NCBI RefSeq assembly: GCF_900110345.1
Contig: NZ_FODJ01000003.1
Coordinates: 1 to 64,000 of the forward strand
DNA from: Amphibacillus marinus
Lineage (GTDB): Bacteria; Bacillota; Bacilli; Bacillales; Amphibacillaceae
Direction of reading: 5' to 3'
DNA length: 64,000 nt
Below, piece by piece: positions 9,381 through 20,608 of this stretch (within the stretch, counting starts at the first letter, position 1; each line of letters starts with the position of its first letter). Under the pieces are notes generated by a model. The model was not told where the DNA came from. It ran no database searches and saw only the letters and a list, made by a program, of their open reading frames with translations. A program made the position numbers and the translations under genes.

Positions 9381-9665
9381 ATGCTAAAGCCACTAGGTGA
9401 TCGTGTCATTATTGAACTCGTTGAAGAAGAAGAAAAAACAGCAAGCGGAATTGTACTTCCTGATTCTGCGAAAGAAAAGCCACAGCAAGGAAAAGTTGTT
9501 GCAGTAGGTTCTGGTCGTATTGCTGACAACGGAGCAAAAATCACTCCAGAAGTAGCAGAAGGCAATACAGTTGTTTTTGCTAAATACTCAGGTACAGAAT
9601 TGAAATACCAAGGCACAGAATACTTAATTCTTCGTGAAGATGACATTTTAGCTGTTATCGGTTAA
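9381..9665 (+). CDS. groES: co-chaperonin GroES
   Basis: The 94-aa Hsp10 subunit forms the heptameric lid of the GroEL folding chamber. It starts [12 protein letters not shown] and has the mobile-loop region [19 protein letters not shown] at about residues 15-33. KYSGTE and [13 protein letters not shown] are conserved near the C terminus. GGAGGAGG lies upstream of the ATG. It is the first gene of the HrcA/CIRCE-controlled operon; groEL begins about 50 bp later. Confidence 0.98.
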   Translation: MLKPLGDRVIIELVEEEEKTASGIVLPDSAKEKPQQGKVVAVGSGRIADNGAKITPEVAEGNTVVFAKYSGTELKYQGTEYLILREDDILAVIG

Positions 9666-9695
9666 TGAAGAATCAACTTTTACGATAATACTTAA

Positions 9696-11351
<1,656 letters not shown>

Positions 11352-11427
11352 TCTGCCTTGCAAAATACTGGTGCATAAGTATTTTATAAGGTTGTAATTC
11401 ATAAATGCTCATGTTATAAAATGAAAA

Positions 11428-11468
11428 AGAAACTTCCAATAAATACCTACTTTTGGAAGTTTCTTTTT
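11428..11468 (+). terminator. terminator after groEL
   Basis: Twelve-bp arms at 11428-11439 and 11453-11464 (AGAAACTTCCAA and its complement) end in a T run. Confidence 0.88.
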
Positions 11469-11487
11469 TATGTGCAAACAAAATGCA

Positions 11488-11991
11488 TTACAAAGTATCC
11501 CTGTAATTTATGTTTATTCTGTCACTCAGTGTAGAATAAGGAATTTTATAATTATAGAGGCATTCTATTGATCTGCCTCTAAACAGTTGTCGATCAATGC
11601 AGTGGTAGTTTCTTAATATCAAATCAATACATGCTCTTATTTTAATCTGATCTTCTATGTTTTCATTAAAAAAGTCCTTAAAAAGATCAATCGATGGAAT
11701 TAAGTTATATAAATAACGGCAATGATCAAAAACAAAAATGTCTGAGTACATCCAAGTATCTTTTGCTTTATATTTTAAAGATACTTGATGTTTCGCATTT
11801 GCGATATAAGGAAATCCATACTGTCCAATTATTAACTCGATTATTAAGTTTTTCATCGGTATATCACAGGTTAAGTGAATATTTTTATCAAAAAAGTCGC
11901 TCTTATGTAGTATTTCTATTAAATCTGACTTCAGCACTTTTTTAATCCAAGTATTAAATCGTGAATATCCTTCTTCATAATTCTCTAGCAT
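11488..11991 (-). CDS. hypothetical protein, possibly 5'-truncated
   Basis: A 167-aa AT-rich ORF with no motif that I recognise and no membrane segment. Its reading frame continues upstream of the ATG to about 12059 without a stop. There, at a run of seven A residues on the coding strand (12050-12056), a second open frame takes over and extends to at least 12120. The gene may therefore originally have been longer and been broken by an A-tract indel. It lies next to the large helicase gene on the same strand, about 190 bp downstream of the helicase stop. Its base composition resembles the accessory genes rather than groEL. Confidence 0.5.
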   Translation of the reverse strand: MLENYEEGYSRFNTWIKKVLKSDLIEILHKSDFFDKNIHLTCDIPMKNLIIELIIGQYGFPYIANAKHQVSLKYKAKDTWMYSDIFVFDHCRYLYNLIPSIDLFKDFFNENIEDQIKIRACIDLILRNYHCIDRQLFRGRSIECLYNYKIPYSTLSDRININYRDTL

Positions 11992-12179
11992 TGAAAAAGC
12001 AAGAATTGAATTAAATAATTTATTGTCTTCAATAAAATTATATAAACCATTTTTTTGCTTTTAAGTAATTTTTGAACCTTCTTTACTGAATTTAATAGGG
12101 GATTGTATCCTGCCAATTATGAAAAAAGATTAGATTTGATACCTACCATTTATCTCTTCATTATTTCTCCTAATCTTAT

Positions 12180-15100
12180 TTAATTTTCTACTTTAGCACC
12201 ATCCATTATTTTTTTGGTAACTCGGAAAATAGCCGATTGTTGCCAAACGTTATATTCCCCTATAATGTACAATCTATATTTAGCACGTGTTGCTGCCACA
12301 TTTATAATATTAGGTTTAACCCATCTTACAGCTCCCATGGCATTCTTATCGCAACCAAGGATAAAGATAACTTCTTTCGCTTCTTTCCCCTGAAACTTAT
12401 GAACTGTTCCACAATAGTTATCTACCCAATTGTTAAGATCATCTTTATATGATTGAAGTTCTTCTGATTGTTCTACTAGATTCTTTACACCATTGATTAC
12501 TGTAGTGAATGGAGAAATAACATATAAATCAGGTAGACCTTTGTATGCATTAAAACTATCAATTATAATTCGAAGGGCTTCTTTCCCTTGATTAGGAACA
12601 AAATGATTTTTCTGGCCAACCTCTTTGCCGCTAATATCAAACCAAGCGGAATGGTCGAGTGCAAATTTTTCTTCATCTTTACGCTTAGCTTTCCCAGTTT
12701 GTATTTTCATTGTTTGATCATAAGAAAGGCTATTAGAAATATCAAACATGGGATTTATACATCTACGGTGAACAATAAGTGGGCAACCAACCCAAGTGGG
12801 TGGTGCATCTGTATTCATAGAATCTTTAATATAGGATCCAAATCTATTGATATTATCAGCAAATTCCTGTACAGAAACAGTCTTATTCATATAAGGTAGT
12901 AATGTTTTGTCGGAAAAAGCCTTCTTAATTGCGTCGGCATCATCTGTAACGACAGGTTCTACTTGTTTAGGATCGCCTACAATTATTGCTTGTTGACATC
13001 TCCACAATGCTCCTAGTGCAAGGTGCGGAGAAGCTTGACCTGCCTCATCTACAACTAATAGACCTAATGCGCCTTGTTCTTTAATGTTCCCTAAGAAACG
13101 CCCAACGGATGCAAATGTAGTGGACATAACTGGAGTGAGTAGGAATAAGGTATTAAGTAAGTGAGCAAACGATTTTTCTTTGTCTCTTTTTGAATAATTA
13201 CATAATTCGCCTTTGTAGTTTTCTTTGTATTTCCATAGCATCTGTAAATTTTTAAAATTGTCTCTGCATGATTTCGATGAAAGAATAAATTCTTTATGTA
13301 CCTGTAGTGCAAGGTAAAATAATATTTCCCTTTCTCGATTATATATTTCAGTAATCCATGGGTTGGATGTTTGTACTTTGGTGTTTGTTTCATTATCTTT
13401 AGAGCCAAAATCATTCCAAAATTGTTTGTCTATAACCGTCATGTCTTTCCTGTAGTACGCTAATTTCTCTTGAAGTTTGATTTTGTTAGCATCAATAGTC
13501 ATTTCTAAATGTGTAATTTTTATTCTTTTTTTCTTTATGGACGTTGCGCATTTATCAAGGTCGTTGTGTGTTGCTATTATACTCTTCTCTACATTAATTA
13601 ATTGAGTTTCTAGTTCTTTTTGTATAGCTATTGCTTCACTATATTGAAGTTTAATAGTATTAATTAATTTTTGTAAACCTTCCTTTTTGAAACTAATTCT
13701 TTGTTTTTCTTCTTTGGTTTCTTTTATTCTCTTCAATCGCTCGGTATTAATCGATCTGCCAAATAAAACTTCATACCATTTTCTTTCGTCTTCAAATTTG
13801 ATTATGGAGGAACGAATAAGTTCCAATTTTTCATTTAACGCTTGTTGTTTAACGTCTTCTTCACATAAATTAACGCGTAAAGTTTTAACATTATCGGCTA
13901 CTAATAATAATTCCTCTTTGTTCTTGTCTTTTTTATTTTTTAAAGATTGAAGATTTACTTGAAGCTGCCTTAGCTTGTTAGCATAATGATTAATTTCAAT
14001 TTCAATCGATTTTCTTTCGTATATAAGTTGTTCTTCTCGTTTTTTATGTTCGTCGGATAGCTGACTGATTGTTTTCAAATTCTTTTTTAAATTGGTAACT
14101 ATTTTTAATTGTGCGTCAAATTCTTTTTTCACCTTACTAAACCCTTTTTGTCGATCTTTTATCATTTGATTATTCACATAGAAACTTTGAATCAAATGAG
14201 ATAAGACATTGAAACTATACTTACTAATATTGTTTGACTTACCCATGGGTGCTGATATAATACCCCAGTATTTATCTTCACCAAAATTGTCATCAGCTTG
14301 GTTTCGTTCTGCAAAAAGGTTGTTTGCAAGGTGTGAGAAGTAGACATCCCCTTTTTCTATATACTGTGTTTTATCTTTTCTGTACTTTTCTTTGTTTTCG
14401 GTAGTAGAGATATCAAATAACGACCGTACTTTTTCTAAATTTTCCTTTTTGTTCGGATTATCATTATCACTGGAGGACAAGCTTGAGAGCATGCCATCCA
14501 TATCGGGTAAATCTTTTGTAATATTCTCAACAGCAGCATTATTACTAGAAGCAACTAGAATACTATATTTAGTTAGATCATTATTTTTAAAAGCAAAATA
14601 CTTGTTTACGTATTTATCATAACTATTGTGGCTTTCTATTCCATCTTGGAAATAACGGACTTCAAAGGCATCATCAGCTGTTTCGTATGTAGATAAGATT
14701 TTAGCACGTTCAACAATATTAGAAACGATTATTTCTTTTAAAAGTGTTGTTTTACCCGTACCAGGAGGACCATTAACAGAGAAAATACTTCTTGTTTCCT
14801 CTGATTTGCTAATGCCGATATTAATCGCGATTTGTTGCATAAGTGCAGGACTGAATTTAGACGGCCACTTACCATCAGGACTTAAGTCAGGGTGTAACCA
14901 TTTTTCAATGTCTGGTTTACTTTCGCGAATATTTATTCGGTCCTCGGAAGAATTCTTTTGATTCTTTTCATTATAGTTCGTATAAGCGCTGACTACATAA
15001 TCAATTATGGATTCAAACATAGGGTTCAGGTTAGTAGTGTCTAAGGCATTTCTAACTAATTTTAAATCGCTTGTATAAAACCCCTTAATCAGTTCACTAT

Positions 15101-15824
15101 AATCAGGACTTAGGCCATCTTCACGTTCAAATACTTTTTCATTTTTGTATCGTGTGTAAATGAAGCTACCCTCTACATTATATTCAAATGTTTTTGTCCC
15201 CATGTTCTTGATGTAGGTGTTAACAATTTGTTTATATAAGGTTTTTATACATTCCGAATTTAATGGCTCTGTATTACTAATAGACTGCTCGAAAAATGAA
15301 ATATCTTTCATATATCTATCATTAGATAAATTAGAATCAAATTGTCCATCTGTTAAATTACATTGGTAAATTCCCCACACCAAAGGAGAAATTCTAAGAC
15401 TATTTTCTTTATATGAACCATCTTCATCTAATTTTAAGCTAAACAAACAAACTTTGGATTTCTCTTGTTCTGGTCTATCATCTTCTAAATTTAACATACG
15501 GTATAGTTCTTGAATTAAAAATTCTTTGCTAACTTTCCCAATACACAAATGCAAGTTATTACTTATGTAGCTATATCGATTGAAAGTATGGTTATCTTCA
15601 TTTATTATCTCTGATAATTTCTTATTACTAGGATAATCATGAAATATTGTGAGTTTATTTACTTGTCGTTTTTCTTTAAGACGATTTTTCTCTATATTGA
15701 TATTTTTTTTGTTTTCTTTAGAAGTTATCGGAAATGCTTCTTGGTTTAAAAAGTCTACAAGGTACCAAAAATCTAAAACTTTTTTAGCAATAGTCATTTT
15801 ATGTGTGCGATTAGACTTAATCAT
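12180..15824 (-). CDS. large SF1 (UPF1-like) helicase with coiled-coil insert
   Basis: A 1214-aa AAA/SF1 helicase. The N-terminal ~340 residues match nothing I know. Walker A GPPGTGKTTL lies at about residues 350-360. A charged coiled coil interrupts the motor at about 565-795. The Walker B box VVDEAGQ follows at about 920 and the motif III-like GDPKQ near 940. Late helicase motifs VHKFQGKEA (about 1138) and VAATRAK (about 1177) close the second RecA domain. This is the layout of the UPF1/DNA2 (AAA_11/AAA_12) group with a coiled-coil insertion. Such large accessory helicases are common in defence islands, but no known system is recognised here. The start at 15824 has a GAGGGAGC site upstream. 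It ends about 190 bp before the hypothetical gene on the same strand. The substrate is unknown. Confidence 0.82.
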   Translation of the reverse strand: MIKSNRTHKMTIAKKVLDFWYLVDFLNQEAFPITSKENKKNINIEKNRLKEKRQVNKLTIFHDYPSNKKLSEIINEDNHTFNRYSYISNNLHLCIGKVSKEFLIQELYRMLNLEDDRPEQEKSKVCLFSLKLDEDGSYKENSLRISPLVWGIYQCNLTDGQFDSNLSNDRYMKDISFFEQSISNTEPLNSECIKTLYKQIVNTYIKNMGTKTFEYNVEGSFIYTRYKNEKVFEREDGLSPDYSELIKGFYTSDLKLVRNALDTTNLNPMFESIIDYVVSAYTNYNEKNQKNSSEDRINIRESKPDIEKWLHPDLSPDGKWPSKFSPALMQQIAINIGISKSEETRSIFSVNGPPGTGKTTLLKEIIVSNIVERAKILSTYETADDAFEVRYFQDGIESHNSYDKYVNKYFAFKNNDLTKYSILVASSNNAAVENITKDLPDMDGMLSSLSSSDNDNPNKKENLEKVRSLFDISTTENKEKYRKDKTQYIEKGDVYFSHLANNLFAERNQADDNFGEDKYWGIISAPMGKSNNISKYSFNVLSHLIQSFYVNNQMIKDRQKGFSKVKKEFDAQLKIVTNLKKNLKTISQLSDEHKKREEQLIYERKSIEIEINHYANKLRQLQVNLQSLKNKKDKNKEELLLVADNVKTLRVNLCEEDVKQQALNEKLELIRSSIIKFEDERKWYEVLFGRSINTERLKRIKETKEEKQRISFKKEGLQKLINTIKLQYSEAIAIQKELETQLINVEKSIIATHNDLDKCATSIKKKRIKITHLEMTIDANKIKLQEKLAYYRKDMTVIDKQFWNDFGSKDNETNTKVQTSNPWITEIYNREREILFYLALQVHKEFILSSKSCRDNFKNLQMLWKYKENYKGELCNYSKRDKEKSFAHLLNTLFLLTPVMSTTFASVGRFLGNIKEQGALGLLVVDEAGQASPHLALGALWRCQQAIIVGDPKQVEPVVTDDADAIKKAFSDKTLLPYMNKTVSVQEFADNINRFGSYIKDSMNTDAPPTWVGCPLIVHRRCINPMFDISNSLSYDQTMKIQTGKAKRKDEEKFALDHSAWFDISGKEVGQKNHFVPNQGKEALRIIIDSFNAYKGLPDLYVISPFTTVINGVKNLVEQSEELQSYKDDLNNWVDNYCGTVHKFQGKEAKEVIFILGCDKNAMGAVRWVKPNIINVAATRAKYRLYIIGEYNVWQQSAIFRVTKKIMDGAKVEN

Positions 15825-16288
15825 TATAAGCTCCCTCTTATTCCTTCGGTGTAATAGCGTGTACTAAATACTTTTGAAAAGCAGCCACGTGGTGCCAAAA
15901 TTTCTGAAATGTATTTCCTAATAATATATTACCACTGTTAAACTAAGGATTAAACACTCAAACTATAAACATTAGAGAGATTTTTTTTTTGAATTTATAT
16001 GCTATTTAGGTGTAATTGGTCTATCCTTGTGGGAGACGTGTAAGGCGTTTTTGTGAAAAATGTGTAGCTAATTCGCTACCCTTTTTCGCAAAAAAAGCAA
16101 AGCTGAAAAACCAAAGGCAACAAGGGTTTGAGGTTGCTTTTCTCATTTTCAACTGCAAAACAAAAAGGGATGTTCAATTTGAATAGACGAATGCTCCTAT
16201 TAGTTTGATACTGTTCAGTGTGCAAAGTGTGACAAAAGATAGGAAACAAAGCCTGAAATTGCTATAAAAGAGACAGGAGTGATCAATC
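15825..16288. other. 464-bp intergenic region
   Basis: No gene is visible. The region separates the divergent helicase and ohrR-like genes. A weak hairpin, GTAGCTAATTCGCTAC near 16063-16078, is followed by a short T run. No convincing OhrR operator was identified. Confidence 0.5.
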
Positions 16289-16717
16289 ATGACAAACGAA
16301 TTCTTAAAATTAGATAATCAAATCTGTTTCCCGCTCTACGCAGCAACCCGTGAAATAACAAAACGTTACCGTCCATTACTGGAGGAGCTCAACGTCACAT
16401 ACCCGTAATATCTCGTGTTGCTTGTACTATGGGAAACTGATCAAATATCAGTTAAAACATTAGGCCAACGCCTAATTCTAGATTCAGGAACCTTAACCCC
16501 AATGCTTAAACGGATGGAAGAGAACGGTCTAGTTAAACGAACGCGATCAAAAGAAGACGAGCGCGTGGTACAAGTATCGCTGACCGATAAAGGCAAGGAA
16601 GCTGAAGAAAAAGCAGCTCAAATTCCATTTAAGTTCCTTGAACAAACCAATTTAAACAAGACTGAACTCATTCATCTAAAAAAAATACTAGCTAAAATGC
16701 TAACTCAATTTGAATAG
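16289..16717 (+). pseudogene. MarR/OhrR-family regulator with in-frame stop
   Basis: The gene starts at ATG 16289 with AGGAGTG upstream and encodes a MarR-fold repressor of about 142 aa. The N-terminal DNQICFPLYA matches the OhrR redox-sensing cysteine region, and the winged-helix DSGTLTPMLKRME with KEDERVVQVSLT is intact. Codon 40 is TAA at 16406-16408, where homologues have a glutamine in the block YPQYLVLL. Everything after it stays in frame to 16717. As written, the product is cut before the DNA-binding domain. The rest could be made only by an internal restart. A single C-to-T change would explain the lesion. OhrR normally represses the peroxidase gene ohr, which is not seen here. Confidence 0.85.
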
Positions 16718-16732
16718 AATAGGACTTAAACG

Positions 16733-17212
16733 ATGAACATTACGATTATTAGTGTCGGAAAATTAAAAGAGAAAGACTTAAAGCTAGGAATAGACGAATA
16801 TGTCAAACGTCTACAAGCCTATGCAAATTTAAAGCTGATTGAAGTACCTGACGAGAAAGCACCAGAAAACCTAAGCCCTGCTCAAATGGAAGAGATTAAG
16901 ATAAAAGAAGGCGAACGTATTTTAGCAAAAATTCCTGAGGATACACATGTCGTTACACTTGAGATTAAAGGTAAACAATTAACTTCCGAGCAGCTAGCAA
17001 CCGAAATGGATCAGCTTGCTTTACATGGTAAAAGCAAAGTGGCATTCATTATTGGTGGTTCATTAGGATTGAGTGAAGCGGTGATGAAGCGGAGTAACTT
17101 TGCCCTGTCCTTCTCAAAGATGACCTTGCCTCATCAACTAATGCGATTGGTCCTGCTGGAGCAGGTTTATCGGAGCTTTCGGATTAGGAGGGGGGAGCCT
17201 TATCATAAGTAG
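16733..17212 (+). CDS. rlmH: 23S rRNA pseudouridine-1915 N3-methyltransferase
   Basis: RlmH (OrfX/YydA) is a SPOUT methyltransferase that modifies pseudouridine 1915 in helix 69 of 23S rRNA. The 159-aa protein starts [14 protein letters not shown]. It has [10 protein letters not shown] (about residue 102-111) as the SAM-binding knot, and ends in the universal RRGEPYHK. Its last codons contain the left attachment repeat, and the element's recombinase gene overlaps its 3' 75 bp on the other strand. The protein end is preserved after integration, as in SCC elements of staphylococci. It begins 15 bp after the ohrR-like gene. Confidence 0.97.
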   Translation: MNITIISVGKLKEKDLKLGIDEYVKRLQAYANLKLIEVPDEKAPENLSPAQMEEIKIKEGERILAKIPEDTHVVTLEIKGKQLTSEQLATEMDQLALHGKSKVAFIIGGSLGLSEAVMKRSNFALSFSKMTLPHQLMRLVLLEQVYRSFRIRRGEPYHK

Positions 17213-18871
17213 GTAACAATTTGGGGTAAAATATAAACCCTTTAAGATTAAAGGGGTAGTTCTTTTTGATTTTATTATATAATTTTCTATAGAAGATTTA
17301 GTAAATGAAGGAATCGAATTACTCAATTCATCTTCAGGTAAAAGTGCAATGAAGGAAAAATGAATATGCTCTAAACTTTTCTTCTCAGCTTCTATTTTTT
17401 CAATGGATGCTACAATTAATTGTCTAAATTCCAAAGGCTCTAAATAGTTTTTTAGTTCAAGGAATTCTTGAAGCTGTTGACGAATGAAACTTTGGGTAAC
17501 AGGTTTTAAAGATGATTCCTTTTTAGAAGGCTGTTCTTTCAATGAAAAGACCCTGTTTTTAGTTTCGCTTATCTCGGCCCGTATTTCTTTCATTCGTTCA
17601 GCCGCTTCCTTCTCAGTATGAATTCCAGATCCTGTTTCAACTGACTCCTGAACTCTTCTCCTTTGTTGTTCCAGTTTGGTTAGTTGGGATTCTAGTATTT
17701 TTATTTCCTTTGTTTGTTCTGTGAATTTAGGGTCTTGTTCAATCAACTGGTTAATTTGATTGGTAATTCTCTCGATGGCGGAATCAGATTGCAACGTCTG
17801 TGTAAGTCTATCAAACACAGCATTCTCTAGCCAATCCGCATCAATAAGGTTTGGATTACATACAGATCTTCCTTTGTTATGATACTGTCCGCAAGCATAG
17901 TATCTTTTTTTGGTTCCGTCTTTTCGTTTTGAACCGTAAAGACTTGTCATGTAGGCACCACATTCCGGACACTTAGCAATGCTTGTTATCGGGAATGTGC
18001 CTGAATATTGCCGTGGTGTACCAGTACGTCGTTTTTCCCTTAATTCACTAGCTTTACTCCAAGTCTCTTCATCTATAATTGGTTCATGTGTACCTTTTGC
18101 TATTATGGGGTTAGGGTTTTTCCCCTTTCTTCGATTTGTTTCCCAATTAAGTACTTGATTGAATCTTACATATCCCTTATATATGGGATTATCAAGAATA
18201 GTTGATGCAGATACTACAGCAAATGTTTTCCCTTTTTTTGTACGTTTACCTATTGAATTAAGGTAATTGGAAATCTTCTTTGTGCCCCATCCTTCATTCG
18301 CAAACTTATCAAAGATAAGTTTAACTGTTTCAGCTTCTTCCTCTATGACAATCAATTCCTTGTCAACAGTTTTGTAACCTAACACTATACCGCCATTAAA
18401 CTTCCCAGACCTTGCTCGTTGCGACATACCCAATTGAACATTCTCCGCGAGTTCCTCTCTTTGATATTGAGCCACCGAGGCTAAAATGTTAAATTGCAAG
18501 TTTCCGTGTGGTGTACCATATTCGCCCTCCTTAATACTGATGAATCTAACCCTTTCTCTATGGATTTCCTCTACTAGCTTTAAAGAATCAGATAAAGAAC
18601 GACTTAATCTACTTACTTTATAGGTGATTATTGCATCTAATTTTCCAGAAACTGCATCCTTAATTATCTTATTTAATGCGTGTCTTCCTTTTGTGCTCTT
18701 AGCACTAATACCTTCATCCACATAGCATTCAATCGTAATGTCTTCACTAAGTATTCTATGGGCGAATTGTGTACCCTCTTCTCGTTGTGCATCTAACGAG
18801 AATCCATGTTCGACTTGTTTTCCTGTTGAAACCCGAATGTATAGTCCAATTACTTTAGTCTTAGTTGTCAT
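17138..18871 (-). CDS. large serine recombinase (element integrase)
   Basis: A 577-aa site-specific recombinase expected to integrate and excise the element. The N-terminal resolvase domain has IRVSTGKQ with the catalytic Ser (about residue 15), YKVSRLSRS (about 82-90) and [13 protein letters not shown] (about 131). A recombinase domain follows (GYKTV... to about 300). A zinc ribbon with CPEC (about 317-320) and a second Cys pair comes next, then a coiled coil (about 380-450). It resembles phage or CcrC-like recombinases more than CcrA/B. Its last ~24 codons run across attL into rlmH, so the tail is supplied by the chromosome. In the excised circle the frame would instead stop after about 11 codons from the right end. 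Start: ATG overlapping the end of a 53-aa ORF. Confidence 0.9.
   Translation of the reverse strand: MTTKTKVIGLYIRVSTGKQVEHGFSLDAQREEGTQFAHRILSEDITIECYVDEGISAKSTKGRHALNKIIKDAVSGKLDAIITYKVSRLSRSLSDSLKLVEEIHRERVRFISIKEGEYGTPHGNLQFNILASVAQYQREELAENVQLGMSQRARSGKFNGGIVLGYKTVDKELIVIEEEAETVKLIFDKFANEGWGTKKISNYLNSIGKRTKKGKTFAVVSASTILDNPIYKGYVRFNQVLNWETNRRKGKNPNPIIAKGTHEPIIDEETWSKASELREKRRTGTPRQYSGTFPITSIAKCPECGAYMTSLYGSKRKDGTKKRYYACGQYHNKGRSVCNPNLIDADWLENAVFDRLTQTLQSDSAIERITNQINQLIEQDPKFTEQTKEIKILESQLTKLEQQRRRVQESVETGSGIHTEKEAAERMKEIRAEISETKNRVFSLKEQPSKKESSLKPVTQSFIRQQLQEFLELKNYLEPLEFRQLIVASIEKIEAEKKSLEHIHFSFIALLPEDELSNSIPSFTKSSIENYIIKSKRTTPLILKGLYFTPNCYLLMIRLPPPNPKAPINLLQQDQSH
17195..17211 (+). repeat. 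attL of the rlmH-targeted element
   Basis: GAGCCTTATCATAAGTA, the end of rlmH. It matches the copy at 27394-27410 in 16 of 17 positions and resembles the SCC direct repeat (GAAGC-TATCATAA type). It forms the left boundary. Confidence 0.88.
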
Positions 18872-18873
18872 AA

Positions 18874-19035
18874 TTATTCTCCTTTTCTCTGTAATTGTTG
18901 ATTTGATTTTCGTTTGATTGCTTCAAATAAGTAGAAAGCAATTGTGTCAAGACTTTCATTAGCCTTTTGGATATTTGCATCGTTAGTTTCTATATTTTTT
19001 TCATCTGGGGAAATATTAGTTGTGGATTTTTCCAT
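18874..19035 (-). CDS. small coupled ORF upstream of recombinase
   Basis: A 53-aa ORF with a perfect GGAGG site six to eight bases before its ATG (19035). Its stop codon lies two bases before the recombinase ATG, and the recombinase ribosome site (GGAGAA) is inside its last codons, so the two are translationally coupled. The product is hydrophilic with a short helical segment (SLDTIAFYLFEAIKRK) near the middle. I do not recognise the family. Position suggests a recombination accessory or regulatory peptide. Confidence 0.7.
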   Translation of the reverse strand: MEKSTTNISPDEKNIETNDANIQKANESLDTIAFYLFEAIKRKSNQQLQRKGE

Positions 19036-19546
19036 TGGTATAAGCCTCCGATTTAATGTATTTGATTCTGTGGTAAGACTGTAGTTTTATGCGGGTGGGA
19101 ATTAAAGAAATGGATGAATAGCATGGGAAAGGTGGGATTTAAAGTTATTCTTGGGAATTCGTCAAAGACAGATTAATTAGAAGGTAAATCTGGGGTCGTG
19201 CGTATTGTGGGAGGTGTTTATTTACGCTACATAAAAAGCATATCATGAAAAATGACCTTTGTGGTTGACAATTTGTCACCACTTTCGAAGGAGAGGTTTA
19301 TATAGCCTATTTAACATGAGCTAGAACAGAGTCGAACATTGGAAAGTTTTACGAAGGCTTTGTACAAGCTATGATAATTGTATTGATAAGCCAATCAAAT
19401 GTAAGAATCAAATTGAACCTTCCATCGTATTGGGGAGGTTACAAAAACAAATAAATATAGTCGGATTGGGAACAAAAGTATATGGGTGAACCCTTGGTAC
19501 ACAACATGTTTCTGCTTCCCAACATATGACCAAGGGGGAATTAAAA
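19036..19546. other. intergenic region with dyads
   Basis: No gene is visible. An operator-like dyad, GTGGTTGACA/TGTCACCAC, lies near 19261-19282. A hairpin has CCCTTGGT at 19491-19498 and ACCAAGGG at 19529-19536. Its right arm contains the AAGGGGG ribosome site of the ORF that begins at 19547, so it could mask that site. Confidence 0.45.
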
Positions 19547-19660
19547 ATGATTCACACATTTAAACAGATGTTCGAACTCCACTATCAGGAGGTACAGGAT
19601 TTGCAAAGAAGGCATAATATTAAGTACACACAGCTAAACAATTATTTTAATGGTGTATTT
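19547..19660 (+). pseudogene. 5' fragment of an unknown small gene
   Basis: A strong ribosome site (AAGGGGGAA) precedes ATG 19547. The first ~37 codons look protein-coding (charged, helical, starting MIHTFKQMFELHYQ). After about 19655 the frame continues to 19837, but that part only mirrors an opposite-strand HTH gene and is hydrophobic nonsense. The likely reading is a gene start joined by rearrangement to foreign DNA. No family is recognised. Confidence 0.35.
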
Positions 19661-19847
19661 CCGGGAGATTTAGCTTTGTGTCCATTTCAGGGTATCTTTT
19701 ATAGTTTTCGATTCGCCATATGTATGAAGCTGAGTATCCCACATTTTCAGCCATATCCTGCAATGAAAGGCTGTTTCCCATACAATATTCACGTACTAAA
19801 CCTCCAAAATCCTCCACTGCTTTTGCTATTTTTGTAGTGCATACCAT
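19647..19847 (-). CDS. XRE-type HTH protein, probably truncated
   Basis: A 66-aa Cro/CI-like helix-turn-helix protein: LSLQDMAENVGYSASYIWRIE (about residues 27-47) is a classic HTH_3 core. The family pattern ends near MDTKL; the last seven residues fall at the junction with the opposite-strand gene start, so the C terminus is probably lost. The ATG at 19847 has only a weak GATGG upstream. It lies next to the truncated Mod gene on the same strand. It is likely a remnant regulator. Confidence 0.55.
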   Translation of the reverse strand: MVCTTKIAKAVEDFGGLVREYCMGNSLSLQDMAENVGYSASYIWRIENYKRYPEMDTKLNLPEIHH

Positions 19848-19933
19848 CTTTAATAATACTTATCCAAATTGTACCATAAATGGCAAGTAATTCTTTTGCG
19901 ATTTCAAGGCGGTTTTTCATAAATATTAGCCAG

Positions 19934-20608
19934 CTAGACATATGGAAATTTGAATTGTAGGCAAACGCATCTTTTTCTTTTTTTTTCTTTAAAAAAGTAT
20001 GGAGGGTCTATGTAAATCATCTTTACCAAACCAGCATATCTATCTTTTATTGAATGTAACGCAATCAAGTTGTTTCCTTTAATAATAAGATTATCTTTTT
20101 CACCAATTCCCGTTAGTTCTTGTTCACCTTGCTCATCATATTTCTTTATATTGGTAAGTACTTTTCGCGACAGCATCACGTCTATTTCTTCTCGTGCCAA
20201 TTCCCTATGATAATATAGCTCTTTTTTTCCTACATCTTCAGTTGTCATACCACCTTCCAAAATGCAATCCTTGTATGGAAAATCTAACATTACATCTGAA
20301 TCATATTTCAAATATTTACCCTCACTTGTCAAACCGACTTCATTACGGAAACGGGTGTAGCTATTCTCCCAATAATTTTTGAATCGCAGCATAGCAACGA
20401 ATTCATCAATCTTGAATACAAGATTGTTTCCAACTTTTATCGAATAAGCTGTCTGTATATCATCTTTCGCCAACAATGCTTCAATTAAATTCGTTCTATA
20501 TTCCCTTAAATCATCAATTACTTTCGATTTTAATAACGTTCCCTGTTCCCAATACTCAGGGAAAGAAAACAAGACTTTATTTATCTCCTTCATTAATTCA
20601 GTTTCCAT
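19934..20608 (-). pseudogene. truncated type III restriction Mod methyltransferase
   Basis: The 224-aa ORF matches the N-terminal third of type III Mod (adenine N6-methyltransferase, beta class). GIGEKDNLIIKGNNLIALHSI and then MIYIDPPY near residue 202-209 form the target-base and catalytic DPPY region. Full Mod proteins are about 600-700 aa, with the target-recognition domain and SAM motif FxGxG after this point, and all of that is absent. After DPPY the frame ends in a short basic tail. No res gene is present. The product cannot be an active methyltransferase. The start (ATG 20608) and the intact 5' part show that the gene was cut from its 3' side. Confidence 0.82.

Noticed and set aside
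17138-18871. A canonical CcrA/CcrB recombinase
   Set aside because: The N-terminal signature, the zinc ribbon and the presence of a single gene differ from the CcrA/B pair; it looks closer to phage or CcrC-like enzymes.
19547-19837. A complete 96-97 aa plus-strand gene
   Set aside because: After about 19655 it only mirrors the minus-strand XRE gene and is not protein-like, so only the 5' fragment was kept.
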